Positions 9,022 through 17,629 of a DNA stretch of 64,000 bases are shown piece after piece; within the stretch, counting starts at the first letter, position 1; the number at the start of each line of letters is the position of its first letter. Both the position numbers and the translations under genes were made by a program. The stretch is taken from the NCBI GenBank assembly GCA_963707135.1, contig CAVPOY010000023.1:1-64000 (forward strand). The letters run 5' to 3'. The stretch comes from JBGSTR01 sp963707135 (GTDB lineage: Bacteria; Pseudomonadota; Gammaproteobacteria; Chromatiales; Chromatiaceae). The notes beneath the pieces were generated by a model. It saw nothing but the letters and a program-made list of their open reading frames with translations. It did no database searches and was not told the origin of the DNA.

Positions 9022-10371
9022 TTAATCGGATGAAGCCCCCGATCGCGCGCGAGTCCCCGGGAGCTCAACGCGCACCGCGAATCCGCCGAGCCGCGCCGAG
9101 CGCTCGAAACTGACGTGACCGCCATGAACCCGAACGATTTCCTGGACAATGGACAGCCCGAGGCCATGACCGGGTATGGCCTCGTCGAGCCGGCCGCCCC
9201 GGGCGGAAACGATGTCCGCGGCACCGGCTTCAACGCCGGGGCCATCGTCCTCGACGAGGATTTGGAGCCCGCCCCACCCGCGCAGGCTCACGAAAATCCG
9301 ACGCCGAGACCACTTTGCCGCGTTGTCCAGCAGGTTTCCAAGCAGCTCCAGCAGATCCTCCTGGTCGAACGGGAGACGCTCCGGGGTATCTATTTCCGTA
9401 GCGATCTCCAGCGGCCTGTCCTGGTACAGGGTTCGGATCCCGGAGACCAGATCGGCGACGTCCTCGTGAGGTCGAAACCGCCGCCCGGGAGTGCCTTCAC
9501 CAGCTAGCCGGGCGCGCCTGAGCTCACGGTCGATCAGTCCTCTCATTCGCACGGCTTGCTCGGCCACCGGGTCGTTCATTGCCTCCGGGTGCTGCAGCAG
9601 GATCAGATTCAGCGGGGACTTGAGGGCATGGGCGAGGTTACCCAGGGCTTGCCGCGAGCGCTGCAGGTGGTTCCGCCAGGCATCGATGAACTGGTTCAGC
9701 TCGTGCACCAGGGGCAGGATCTCCTCCGGGACGTCCTCGCGCAATCGGTCGATCTCGCCGGCGTCGAGGCGCCGTATGTCCGAGCGCACGGCGGCGACCT
9801 GCCCGAACCCCCGCCGCAGCAGCCAGCGTTGAACGACCAACAGCGTCAGGGCGCCGACCAGCGAGAGCCCGATCCCGACCCAGAGCAGCCGCCACAGCGC
9901 CCTCACAAGCGGTGTCAGGTCTTCCGCGACGACGACCGTGAAGGTCTCACCCTGCTTCTCGTAGCCGGCATTTCGCAGCAGCAGCCGCTGCCCCCGGGGT
10001 CCGGCACGCGCGTCCTGGGTGACCTCGCCGGGCGCCAGGGCGGCCACCTCCCCGGCGGGGTGATCCCACCAGGAACGGGAACGGAGCACGCGCCCGTCGT
10101 CGAGGCGCACCAGAAAATAATGCCCGGAGAAGGGCTGACTATAGACGGGGGGAAGCGGGCCCTGGATCAGCCCCTCCTGCAGATCGAGGTCGGCAATCAG
10201 GGCCTCGGCGTCGTGCGCGAGGCGCGACGCGACGAACTGCTCGGCGCCTTGACGGCCGATCCACAGGGCCGCGCCGGTCAGGGACAGAAGGACCGCGACG
10301 ACCAGCAGCCCCAACGCCCACTGCAGGGAGCGCTCCAGCGAGCCGACTCGGCGCTCAGCCGCGGAAGACAT
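9022..10371 (-). CDS. PhoQ-like sensor histidine kinase
   Basis: A 449-residue membrane sensor kinase. Transmembrane segments lie at about 18-40 and 160-182, enclosing a periplasmic sensor of about 120 residues. The H-box NLAHALKSPLNLI (His248) is the PhoQ/QseC-like form. N-box NLLDNAAKW and the G-boxes DDGPGV and GHGLGLSIV complete the ATPase. The start overlaps the response-regulator gene by 17 bp, so the pair is translationally coupled. It is the last gene of the cytochrome b-SHP-DHC-PepSY operon, and its likely stimulus concerns redox state or metals handled by these genes or by the divergent efflux pump. The periplasmic sensor shows no heme or cysteine motif, so the ligand is unknown. 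Confidence 0.9.
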   Translation of the reverse strand: MSSAAERRVGSLERSLQWALGLLVVAVLLSLTGAALWIGRQGAEQFVASRLAHDAEALIADLDLQEGLIQGPLPPVYSQPFSGHYFLVRLDDGRVLRSRSWWDHPAGEVAALAPGEVTQDARAGPRGQRLLLRNAGYEKQGETFTVVVAEDLTPLVRALWRLLWVGIGLSLVGALTLLVVQRWLLRRGFGQVAAVRSDIRRLDAGEIDRLREDVPEEILPLVHELNQFIDAWRNHLQRSRQALGNLAHALKSPLNLILLQHPEAMNDPVAEQAVRMRGLIDRELRRARLAGEGTPGRRFRPHEDVADLVSGIRTLYQDRPLEIATEIDTPERLPFDQEDLLELLGNLLDNAAKWSRRRIFVSLRGWGGLQILVEDDGPGVEAGAADIVSARGGRLDEAIPGHGLGLSIVQEIVRVHGGHVSFERSARLGGFAVRVELPGTRARSGASSD

Positions 10372-11014
10372 AACCCTGGCCGCGCCGGGTCTCGATCGCG
10401 TCCCTGCCCAGTTTCTCCCGCAGACGCCGAATGAAGACCTCGATGACGTTGCTGTCCAGGTCGAAGTCCTGGTCGTAGACGTGCTCGATTAGCCGCGTCT
10501 TCGACAGCGGCTTCCCGGGGTTGAGCATGAAATAGCGAAGCAGGCGGAACTCGGTCCCGGTGAGCCCCACGCGGTCACCGTCGGCGCGCACCACGCACTG
10601 ATGATCCTCGTCGAGCGTGAACCCCATGGCCGAGATCGCCGGTGCCGCTCGGCCGTGCGCCCGGCGCAGCAGGGCGCCGAGGCGCGCGAGCAGCTCCTCC
10701 GGGTGGAAGGGTTTGGTCAGATAGTCGTCCGCGCCGGCCTTGAGTCCCAGGACCTTCTCCCGCCAGGTGTCCCGGGCGGTGAGGACGAGGACCGGCATGG
10801 ACCTCCCTTCGCCGCGCCAGCCCTCGAGCACCTGGATGCCGCTGAGTCGCGGCAGGCCCAGGTCGAGGACGACTAGGTCGTAAGCCTCGGTCTGTCCCAG
10901 ATAGAGGGCATCCTCCCCGTCGGCCGCGCGATCCACCGCGTAACCAGCAGCCTCCAGAGCGGACTGCAGCTCGTCGGCGAGCGCCCGGTCGTCCTCCACC
11001 AGCAGCAGGCGCAC
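10355..11014 (-). CDS. OmpR/PhoP-family response regulator
   Basis: A 219-residue response regulator. The receiver domain has the acidic pair in LVEDDR, phospho-acceptor Asp51 (VVLDLGLP) and the conserved Lys in LTKPFHPEEL. The C-terminal winged helix has the recognition stretch SKTRLIEHVYD and ends in RGQGYVF. The GTG start lies one base after the PepSY stop. OmpR-family proteins bind tandem direct repeats spaced by 10-11 bp. The TTCA repeats, 11 bp apart, in the divergent promoter at 12981-13018 fit this, so this protein is the best candidate to control both its own operon and the RND pump. Confidence 0.93.
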   Translation of the reverse strand: MRLLLVEDDRALADELQSALEAAGYAVDRAADGEDALYLGQTEAYDLVVLDLGLPRLSGIQVLEGWRGEGRSMPVLVLTARDTWREKVLGLKAGADDYLTKPFHPEELLARLGALLRRAHGRAAPAISAMGFTLDEDHQCVVRADGDRVGLTGTEFRLLRYFMLNPGKPLSKTRLIEHVYDQDFDLDSNVIEVFIRRLREKLGRDAIETRRGQGYVFRG

Positions 11015-11015
11015 C

Positions 11016-11309
11016 TCAGTCGTCCTCTTCGCCGGCCAGCACCTCGCCGCTGCGGGCGTCGATCACGACCTTGCGGACACGCCCGCCTCGCTCCAGGTAC
11101 TCGATCTCGTAGACATGCCGACCGTGCTCAAGCTCGCTCTCGATCTCCAGAATCCGGGTGTCGGGCCCCAGGTTCAGCCCGCGCAAGAGATCCTCCAGCG
11201 GGAGGATCTCCAGGCGCTCGCGCAGCCGGTAGGCCTCCTCGTGGTCGTCGCCGCCGGCGGAACCGACCACGAGGAGCGACAGGATCGTGATTGGCAGTAC
11301 AAGGCGCAT
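11016..11309 (-). CDS. PepSY-domain periplasmic protein
   Basis: A 97-residue exported protein: a signal peptide (MRLVLPITILSLLVVGSAGG) is followed by one PepSY-type repeat ending in GRVRKVVIDARSGEVLA. PepSY modules are often found with two-component systems and heme or metal proteins and may bind and inhibit partners. The start is the ATG overlapping the DHC stop as TGATG. A possible small periplasmic modulator of the neighbouring kinase is inference from context. Confidence 0.8.
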   Translation of the reverse strand: MRLVLPITILSLLVVGSAGGDDHEEAYRLRERLEILPLEDLLRGLNLGPDTRILEIESELEHGRHVYEIEYLERGGRVRKVVIDARSGEVLAGEEDD

Positions 11310-11935
11310 CAATCATCCCAGCGGTCATACCCCGGTATTCGGACCCCATCCTCGTTGAAATCCCCCTGATCGGCTCCCCTGTGACAGGTCTCGCAGCGGC
11401 TGAAGCTCACCACATCCGGGTTACCGGCGACCATCTTAGCGGGGATCTCGTGGTGCTGACCAAGGAAGTAGTCGGTCTCGGTGATGCGCATCGGCGGGGC
11501 CAGGCCGCGCGTCGCCCGCCACGAACGAAGGGCGTATTCGCCCCGCCCCTCACCAGCGGCATTACCTTCAAGGAATGCAGTGATCTGGTCCGCGGTGGCC
11601 TTGTCGAGCTCCGCGTTGTCGCCGAAGTGCTCCGAGAGCGTACCCATCATGCCCTGCCAGGACGCGGCGGGCAGCATGGACGGCGGAAAGGCAAGGTGGC
11701 AACCGCCGCACTCGGTCTTGTAGATCGAGTACCGCGGGTCGGAGAGGTAGGCGGCAACGCCTCCCCCGGCAAAACCCTCCCGCTCGTGCCGCTCTTCGTG
11801 GTCGCGTTGGCCGTAATGCTCCCTCTCGCGAGCCTCATGACCCCCCTCGCGCTCCTCGTGCTCGTCCGCGACGATGCCGACGGCGGTGATGCCGACAGCG
11901 CCGGCGACGAACAAGGTAATCAGCGTCTTTTTCAT
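11309..11935 (-). CDS. dhc: Diheme cytochrome c (DHC)
   Basis: A 208-residue periplasmic cytochrome with a signal peptide (MKKTLITLFVAGAVGITAVG). Two heme c sites are present: CGGCH at residues 76-80 and CETCH near the C terminus. Residues about 25-53 form an unusual tract of His, Glu and Arg that could bind metal. DHC is the known electron donor to the oxygen-binding cytochrome SHP and is encoded with it and a cytochrome b, exactly as here. The ATG at 11935 is chosen because it starts the signal peptide; the frame stays open for 81 codons upstream without protein-like sequence. Confidence 0.9.
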   Translation of the reverse strand: MKKTLITLFVAGAVGITAVGIVADEHEEREGGHEAREREHYGQRDHEERHEREGFAGGGVAAYLSDPRYSIYKTECGGCHLAFPPSMLPAASWQGMMGTLSEHFGDNAELDKATADQITAFLEGNAAGEGRGEYALRSWRATRGLAPPMRITETDYFLGQHHEIPAKMVAGNPDVVSFSRCETCHRGADQGDFNEDGVRIPGYDRWDD

Positions 11936-11957
11936 CGTTTGTGTCCTCGTTGCCGAA

Positions 11958-12359
11958 TTATTGCGTGCGCAGGAAGGCCAACAGGTCGCCTTTCTCCTGG
12001 GGGGTGCACTCGCGCCCCAGGGTCCACTTGCAGTTGCGTGTAAACCATTTCTCGATCTGTCGGCGGTCGGTGAGGCGTTTCGCGTTGGCGGACGGCGCGA
12101 TGGGCTCGATGGCCTTTCCGGTGACGGCATGGCGCCCCGGGCGCCGCGTGTCACCCGTATGGCACGTTGTACAGGCACGTTGCTCCCCGTCCGCGGAAGG
12201 GAACTTCCGTTGCCAGAGTTCCTCGCCGGCGGAAGCGCTGAACGGGCCCGCCCCCAGGCGCTCGTAGTCCGCTAGACTGTCGTCGACCGCGTCTGCGCGA
12301 ACCGCACCGGCGACTAGGGCGCCGAAGAACAGCAGATTGTGGACGGTTGTGGCTTTCAT
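11958..12359 (-). CDS. shp: SHP-type oxygen-binding cytochrome c (DUF1924)
   Basis: A 133-residue exported monoheme cytochrome. The signal peptide runs to about residue 23; the heme site is CTTCH (63-67). SHP proteins are unusual in using an Asn as distal heme ligand that leaves when the iron is reduced, allowing O2 or NO binding. PSANAKRLTD (Asn92) sits where that ligand is expected. Cys110 and Cys118 probably form the conserved disulfide. The ATG overlaps the cytochrome b stop (ATGA). Expected path: quinol pool, cytochrome b, DHC, SHP, then oxygen or another small ligand. The physiological substrate of SHP is unsettled. Confidence 0.88.
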   Translation of the reverse strand: MKATTVHNLLFFGALVAGAVRADAVDDSLADYERLGAGPFSASAGEELWQRKFPSADGEQRACTTCHTGDTRRPGRHAVTGKAIEPIAPSANAKRLTDRRQIEKWFTRNCKWTLGRECTPQEKGDLLAFLRTQ

Positions 12360-12931
12360 GCTTCGGCCTCCTTTTTACGGCCGGTGATCATGGACTTGAC
12401 GAGGTTTTCGCCGTGCTCGAGGCTCGAGAAGAGCACGCCACCGAGGTGTAGAATCACCAGGAGCAGCGTAAGGTTCGCACCCAATTCGTGCATCCCTTCC
12501 AAAACATCCGCCGCCTGCTCGCCGCGGAAAAACCCGGCCAAGGGACCCGCGAAATCGGTTACGCCATACAGGGCAACACCGCTGAATACGGTCATCGCCA
12601 GACACAGAAGCAATGCCAAGATCATGGCACCGCCGGCCGGGTTATGGCCGAGGTAGCGCGGCGCCCTTAGACGCAGGGCGTCGGTCAGGTAGGCCATCAC
12701 CTCTCGCGGGGGACGCACGAAGTCCGAGAACCGCGCGTGTGGCGTACCGACGAAACCCCACATCAGCCGCAGGCCGATGAGGATGCCGATCAGGTAGCCG
12801 GCGTTGACGTGGAGGGTCTCCATCTCGTCTTCCGTGAAATAAGCCACCAGGAAGGCGGTCGCGAGCGACCAGTGGAAAAGCCTGACGGCGAGGTCCCAGA
12901 CAGGTATCGATCGACTCGGTGCGGTGTTCAT
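12356..12931 (-). CDS. Cytochrome b561-type membrane protein of the SHP cluster
   Basis: A 191-residue integral membrane diheme cytochrome b of the Ni-Fe hydrogenase/b561 type. Four hydrophobic segments carry paired histidines: FHWSL and TLHVNAGY early, then GMHELGANL and ILHLGG late. It should pass electrons from the quinone pool to DHC. The ATG at 12931 has a strong AGGAG 8 bases upstream; a longer reading beginning at 12964 would run into the promoter. First gene of a six-gene operon whose members overlap or nearly touch. Transcription starts at the divergent operator region. Confidence 0.9.
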   Translation of the reverse strand: MNTAPSRSIPVWDLAVRLFHWSLATAFLVAYFTEDEMETLHVNAGYLIGILIGLRLMWGFVGTPHARFSDFVRPPREVMAYLTDALRLRAPRYLGHNPAGGAMILALLLCLAMTVFSGVALYGVTDFAGPLAGFFRGEQAADVLEGMHELGANLTLLLVILHLGGVLFSSLEHGENLVKSMITGRKKEAEA

Positions 12932-12962
12932 CGTGTGGCTCCTTTGTTTTGATCTCGGGGCC

Positions 12963-13036
12963 ATACTGCAACGCCGAACGTGAAACTAAGCTGAACGGGT
13001 TCGTTCATCTTGGTTTCATGACGGCCCCGCTATACT
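12963..13036. promoter_or_regulatory. Symmetric divergent promoter-operator between the SHP/DHC operon and the RND operon
   Basis: Arms 12981-12996 and 13003-13018 form an inverted repeat matching at 14 of 16 positions around a 6-bp spacer. Each arm holds two TTCA-type half-sites 11 bp apart (TTCA at 13004-13007 and 13015-13018). Exactly 12 bp outside each arm is a -10-like box: TATACT at 13031-13036 for the efflux operon, and CAGTAT (complement of 12963-12968) for the cytochrome operon. The arms cover both -35 positions, as at promoters activated by OmpR-type regulators. The regulator encoded at 10355-11014 is the obvious candidate. Confidence 0.7.
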
Positions 13037-13076
13037 CGCCTACGCAACACAAGCCGCCACCCTTCGGGAGCCCCCT

Positions 13077-14222
13077 TTGACTGCAACCGTTTCGAATTCT
13101 CCCCGTAAGTCGGGCGGAGGCATCGCCACCGCGCTTCGTCCGCTGCCCCTTCTTGCACTCTTGATGCTAGCCGCGGGCACCGCCCGGACCGGCCACGAGA
13201 TTGCGATCAGCCAGGAGCAGATGGAGCGCATTGGGATCAGCCTGGCGCCCGTCGAGGCGGCCGAGTCCTATGTTACGGACCACCTGCCCGCACGGGTCGT
13301 GATCCCACCCCAGCAGGCCCGTGTGCTCGCCGCCCCCCGAGGAGGGCTGGTGAAATCGCTTAACGCGGCCGAGAGCGACGAGGTGCAGATCGGCGAGCTT
13401 CTGGCCCAAATCGAGAGTCCCGGCATGGTGGGAATTCAACGGGAACTGTTGCAGGCCGCAACGCAGCTGCGGCTAACGCAGGCCGAGCTAGACCGCAATG
13501 CGCAACTTCGCAAGACGAACGCAGTTTCCGAGCGCGTCTATCTCGAGTCCCGAAGCGCCCTTGACGAGGCCGCGGCCCTGGTGAACGAACGGCGTCAGGT
13601 CCTGTACCTGGCCGGCATGACGCCGGAGGCGGTTGCACAATTGGAGCAGAACCGCCGACTGAGCAGCACCCTCGAGGTTCGCTCGCCGATAGACGGCGTG
13701 GTAGTGGAGGTGCCGGCGGTGCTCGGACAACGGGTGGACGACTCCGAGCCCCTATTCCGGGTCGCCCAGCTGGAGCCGCTCTGGCTCGAGATCAGTGCGC
13801 CGTTGGACCGTCTGCAGGGGGTGCAGCCTGGTGGCGCCGTCGAAATTCCCTGCGAACAAGGCGAGGCGCGCGTCGATCTGATCGGACGCAACGTGGACGC
13901 CGCCAACCAGACGGTCCTGGTACGCGCCGAGGTCAAGGGCGCCGGAACCTGTCTGCGTCCCGGCCAGTTTGTCGAGGTGCGTCTGCAGCTAAGCAGCACC
14001 AAGGAGCAGTTCCGCGTACCCTCCAGCGCCATCACGCGCATCGGCGATACCCCAATGGTCTTCGTGCACGAGGCTGCCGGTTTCGCGCCGGTCAGTGTGA
14101 AAATCGTCGCCCGCGAGGGGGAGTTCAGCATCGTGAGCGGCGGGATCGCGGCCGGCTCCAAGGTGGCGGCCAGCGGCATCGCCTCCCTCAAAGCCGCGTG
14201 GACCGGTCGCGACGGGGGCTGA
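13077..14222 (+). CDS. RND efflux periplasmic adaptor (CzcB/CusB-like)
   Basis: A 381-residue membrane-fusion protein. An N-terminal hydrophobic export segment is followed by a lipoyl/barrel-sandwich half (VLAAPRGGLVKSL), an alpha-helical hairpin (about 125-190, QRELLQAATQLRLTQAELD), the returning lipoyl half (EVRSPIDGVVVEV), a beta-barrel and a C-terminal membrane-proximal domain. It bridges the inner-membrane RND pump and an outer-membrane channel. The TTG start at 13077 is supported by GGGAG just upstream. No long His- or Met-rich tail is seen. The pump gene follows after 3 bp. No outer-membrane factor gene is present, so a TolC-type partner must be elsewhere. Confidence 0.9.
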   Translation: MTATVSNSPRKSGGGIATALRPLPLLALLMLAAGTARTGHEIAISQEQMERIGISLAPVEAAESYVTDHLPARVVIPPQQARVLAAPRGGLVKSLNAAESDEVQIGELLAQIESPGMVGIQRELLQAATQLRLTQAELDRNAQLRKTNAVSERVYLESRSALDEAAALVNERRQVLYLAGMTPEAVAQLEQNRRLSSTLEVRSPIDGVVVEVPAVLGQRVDDSEPLFRVAQLEPLWLEISAPLDRLQGVQPGGAVEIPCEQGEARVDLIGRNVDAANQTVLVRAEVKGAGTCLRPGQFVEVRLQLSSTKEQFRVPSSAITRIGDTPMVFVHEAAGFAPVSVKIVAREGEFSIVSGGIAAGSKVAASGIASLKAAWTGRDGG

Positions 14223-14225
14223 GCC

Positions 14226-17200
14226 GTGATCGAGCGCTTGATCCGCTTCGCGCTGCGCCAGCGCCTGTTCGTGTTGTTGATGGTGGCACTGCTCGCCGCC
14301 GGCGGTTACCTCGCCTTTCGCGAGCTGCCCATCGACGCCTTTCCCGACGTTTCATTCCCCCAGGTGAAGATCGTCATCAAGGCCCCGGGGATGACGCCCG
14401 AAGAGGTTGAGGCCCGGATCACGGCCCCGGTGGAAGTGGAGATGCTCGGCATACCGAACCAGGTGATGCTGCGCTCCATGGCCAAGTACGGTCTCACGGA
14501 CATCACCGTGGACTTCGCCGAGGGGACCGACATCTACTGGGCCCGCCAGCAGGTGGCCGAACGACTCGCCGGCATCTGGGGCGACCTCCCGCCGGACGTC
14601 AGCGGCGGCATGGCGCCCATGACCACCCCGCTGGGGGAGATGTTCATGTTTACCGTGAACGGCGGGGGCCTCGACCTGGCGGAGCGGCGCAGCCTGCTCG
14701 ACTGGGTCATCCGCCCGGCGCTGCGGACCGTGCCCGGTGTCGCGGATGTCAACTCACTCGGCGGCCTGGTGCGCAGCTTCGAGGTGGTCCCGAACAACGC
14801 GCGCATGAACGCCCGCGGCGTGAGCCTGATGGCCCTGCGCGAGGCACTGGAGAACAACAACCGCAACGACGGGGCCGGGCGCCTGGTGGAAGGCGAGGAA
14901 ACCCTGCTGGTGCGGGCCGAGGGACGCATCCGCTCCGAGACGGACGTCGAGCACATCGTCATCGGAGACTTCAACGGCGTACCGGTACGAGTCGGCGACG
15001 TGGCCGAGGTGCGCATCGGCGCCATCACCCGCTACGGGGCCGTGACCCGGGACGGCGCGAGCGAGGCGGTCGAGGGGCTGGTGCTGGGGCTGCGCGGGGC
15101 CAATGCCAGCCAGGTCGTGGAGGGCGTGCGCGCACGGCTCGCGGAACTGCAGCCCGCCCTGCCCGAGGGCGTCACGGTCGACGTCTTCTATAATCGCGGC
15201 GACCTCGTGGACCGGGCCGTGCACACGGTCTCCAAGGCCCTCGGGGAAGCGGTGGTACTGGTGTTGATCCTGCTGGTGCTGCTGCTCGGCAACCTGCGCG
15301 CGGCGGTCACGGTGGCCCTGATCCTGCCGCTGGCGGCGCTCGCCACCTTTATCCTGATGCGCTGGTTCGGGCTCTCGGCGAACCTCATGAGCCTGGGGGG
15401 ACTGGCCATCGCCATCGGCATGCTGGTGGACGCGGCCGTCGTGGTGGTGGAAAACCTGGTCGCCCAGTTGAGCCAGGGCAGCAAGCGGTTGCCGCGTCTG
15501 CACCTGATCTACCGATCCGTGCGCGAGGTGGCCGTACCCGTCACCTCGGGGATACTCATCATCATCATCGTCTTCCTGCCCCTGCTCACCCTACAGGGAC
15601 TGGAGGGCAAACTGTTCATCCCGGTAGCCCTGACCATCGTATTCGCCCTGGGCGCCTCTCTCGCGCTGTCGCTCACCGTGATCCCCGTGCTGGCGTCATT
15701 CCTGATCGGTGAGGTGAGTCACGATGAGCCTCTGCTGGTGCGCCTGCTGCATCGGGTCTACGAGCCGGTGCTCGCCTGGTCCCTGCGCCACGCGGCGATC
15801 GTGGTGACCGCGGCCCTGGCGCTGTTGGTCGCGACCGCGCTCGTGTTCCCGCTGATCGGCAAGACCTTCATGCCCACCCTGGACGAGGGCAACATCATCG
15901 TGCAGCTCGAGAAGCTGCCGTCAATCAGCCTGGAGGAGTCTCTGGGTCTTGACGTGCGTGTGCAGCGCGCCCTGATGGAGCGGGTGCCGGAGGTTGCGGG
16001 GGTCGTGGCCCGCACTGGTTCCGACGAGCTCGGAATGGATCCGATGGGCCTCAACCAGACGGACACCTTCCTGGTCCTCGAGCCCCGCGATCAGTGGCGC
16101 TTCGAGACCAAGGACGAGTTGCTCGACGCCATGCGCGCAGAGCTCGACAACTTCGCGGGCGTTACCTACGGCTTTACCCAGCCGATCGAGATGCGAGTCT
16201 CGGAGATGCTGACGGGCGTGCGCGGCGACGTCGCCATCAAGCTCTTCGGCAGCGATCTGAATGTCCTCAACGAGAAGGCCTCGCAGATCGCCGACCTGGT
16301 ACGCGGTATTGCCGGCAGCGAGGACGTCTGGTTCACCGAGAATGAGGGCGTTCAGTACCTGAGGGTCGAGTTCGACCGCCTGGCGCTGGGCAGACTGGGG
16401 CTAGACGTGGAGGGAACCGAGCAGGTGCTGCGGGCCCAAATCGAGGGCCTTAAGGTAGGAACCGTCTACGAGGGTACCCGCCGCACCCCACTGCTTCTGC
16501 GCGGCGCAGCGGAACTTCGCAACTCGCCCGCGGACTTCGAGAATCTGCGCCTGACGCTGCCGGATGGGCGGCTGGTGTCCCTGTCGAGCATCGCCCGCCT
16601 TGAACGTGTCGGCGGACCGGTTCAGGTCGGCCGGGAGCAAGGCAACCGGCTGTCGGTGGTCATCGCCAACGTGCGGGGACGCGATTTGGTTGGCTTCGTC
16701 GAGGAGGCAAAGGCCCTGGTCTCCGAAAAGGTGGAGTTGCCAACAGGCTACTATGTTCAATGGGGCGGCCAGTTCGAGAACCAGCAACGCGCCGCCACTC
16801 GGCTCTCCATCGTGGTTCCGATCGCCATTGGGCTGATCTTCCTGCTCTTGTTCGTCACCTTCCGCTCGCTCAAGCAGGCGGGACTGATCCTGCTCAACAT
16901 TCCCTTCGCCATGATCGGGGGCGTGTTCGCACTGTGGCTTTCGGCCGAGTACCTTTCGGTCCCGGCTTCAGTGGGCTTCATCGCCCTGCTGGGCATTGCG
17001 GTGCTCAACGGCGTGGTCATGGTGAGCTACTTCAACCAGCTGCGCGCCATGGGCATGACGCTGGACGAGGTGGTGCTGGAGGGCGCCAAGCGGCGCCTGC
17101 GCCCGGTCATGATGACCGCCTCCATCGCCGCCTTCGGCCTCGTGCCCCTGCTGTTCGCCACCGGCCCGGGCTCCGAGATCCAGCGCCCGCTGGCGATAGT

Positions 17201-17330
17201 GGTCATCGGCGGCCTAGTGAGCTCCACGCTGCTGACGCTGCTGCTGCTGCCGATTCTTTACCGCCGCTTCGGCGATCCTGGAACGCCGCGCGCCGTGCCG
17301 GTCGCCGCCAATCCGGAGAGCGCGTCATGA
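14226..17330 (+). CDS. HME-type RND efflux permease (CusA/CzcA-like)
   Basis: A 1034-residue inner-membrane proton/substrate antiporter of full RND length with the twelve-segment layout and two large periplasmic loops. The fourth transmembrane segment reads GGLAIAIGMLVDAAVVVVEN, with the charged Asp expected for proton coupling and closest to the CusA-like form of heavy-metal efflux pumps. The tenth carries GIAVLNGVVMVS, typical of the HME family. GTG start, 3 bp after the adaptor stop. Metal specificity (Cu/Ag, Co/Zn/Cd or other) cannot be decided here. Regulation: the divergent operator at 12981-13018. Confidence 0.92.
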   Translation: MIERLIRFALRQRLFVLLMVALLAAGGYLAFRELPIDAFPDVSFPQVKIVIKAPGMTPEEVEARITAPVEVEMLGIPNQVMLRSMAKYGLTDITVDFAEGTDIYWARQQVAERLAGIWGDLPPDVSGGMAPMTTPLGEMFMFTVNGGGLDLAERRSLLDWVIRPALRTVPGVADVNSLGGLVRSFEVVPNNARMNARGVSLMALREALENNNRNDGAGRLVEGEETLLVRAEGRIRSETDVEHIVIGDFNGVPVRVGDVAEVRIGAITRYGAVTRDGASEAVEGLVLGLRGANASQVVEGVRARLAELQPALPEGVTVDVFYNRGDLVDRAVHTVSKALGEAVVLVLILLVLLLGNLRAAVTVALILPLAALATFILMRWFGLSANLMSLGGLAIAIGMLVDAAVVVVENLVAQLSQGSKRLPRLHLIYRSVREVAVPVTSGILIIIIVFLPLLTLQGLEGKLFIPVALTIVFALGASLALSLTVIPVLASFLIGEVSHDEPLLVRLLHRVYEPVLAWSLRHAAIVVTAALALLVATALVFPLIGKTFMPTLDEGNIIVQLEKLPSISLEESLGLDVRVQRALMERVPEVAGVVARTGSDELGMDPMGLNQTDTFLVLEPRDQWRFETKDELLDAMRAELDNFAGVTYGFTQPIEMRVSEMLTGVRGDVAIKLFGSDLNVLNEKASQIADLVRGIAGSEDVWFTENEGVQYLRVEFDRLALGRLGLDVEGTEQVLRAQIEGLKVGTVYEGTRRTPLLLRGAAELRNSPADFENLRLTLPDGRLVSLSSIARLERVGGPVQVGREQGNRLSVVIANVRGRDLVGFVEEAKALVSEKVELPTGYYVQWGGQFENQQRAATRLSIVVPIAIGLIFLLLFVTFRSLKQAGLILLNIPFAMIGGVFALWLSAEYLSVPASVGFIALLGIAVLNGVVMVSYFNQLRAMGMTLDEVVLEGAKRRLRPVMMTASIAAFGLVPLLFATGPGSEIQRPLAIVVIGGLVSSTLLTLLLLPILYRRFGDPGTPRAVPVAANPESAS

Positions 17331-17629
17331 GCGAGCTATGTCTGCTGGTCCTGATCGCCCCGCCCCAGCTCGAGGAGCCTCTGGTCGATTTCCTGCTGGA
17401 GCAGGACGGCTTCTCCGGCTTCAGCCTGCAGAAGATCGACGGCAGCCCCGCCCACGGGATACTGACGCTCTCCGAGCAGGTCACCGGGCGAAAGGGGCAG
17501 ATCATGTTTCAGGTCCACGCCGGGTGCGACCAGGCACGCGCGCTGGTCGAGCGGTTGAGTGAGAGCTTCCGCGGGGCCGGTCTCCATTACTGGATAGCGC
17601 CATTGATCCAGGCGGGCCCTATCCCCTGA
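17327..17629 (+). CDS. DUF3240 family protein
   Basis: A 100-residue cytoplasmic ferredoxin-fold-like protein (ELCLLVLIAPPQLEEPLVDF at the start; YWIAPLIQAG at the end). DUF3240 proteins are small PII-like partners repeatedly encoded after CusA/CzcA-type pumps. Its ATG overlaps the pump stop by 4 bp (ATGA), implying coupled translation. A role as a sensor or modulator of the pump is inferred from context only. Confidence 0.85.
   Translation: MSELCLLVLIAPPQLEEPLVDFLLEQDGFSGFSLQKIDGSPAHGILTLSEQVTGRKGQIMFQVHAGCDQARALVERLSESFRGAGLHYWIAPLIQAGPIP

Noticed and set aside
11936..12178. N-terminal extension of the DHC reading
   Set aside because: It overlaps the SHP gene in another frame and precedes a perfect signal peptide at 11935.
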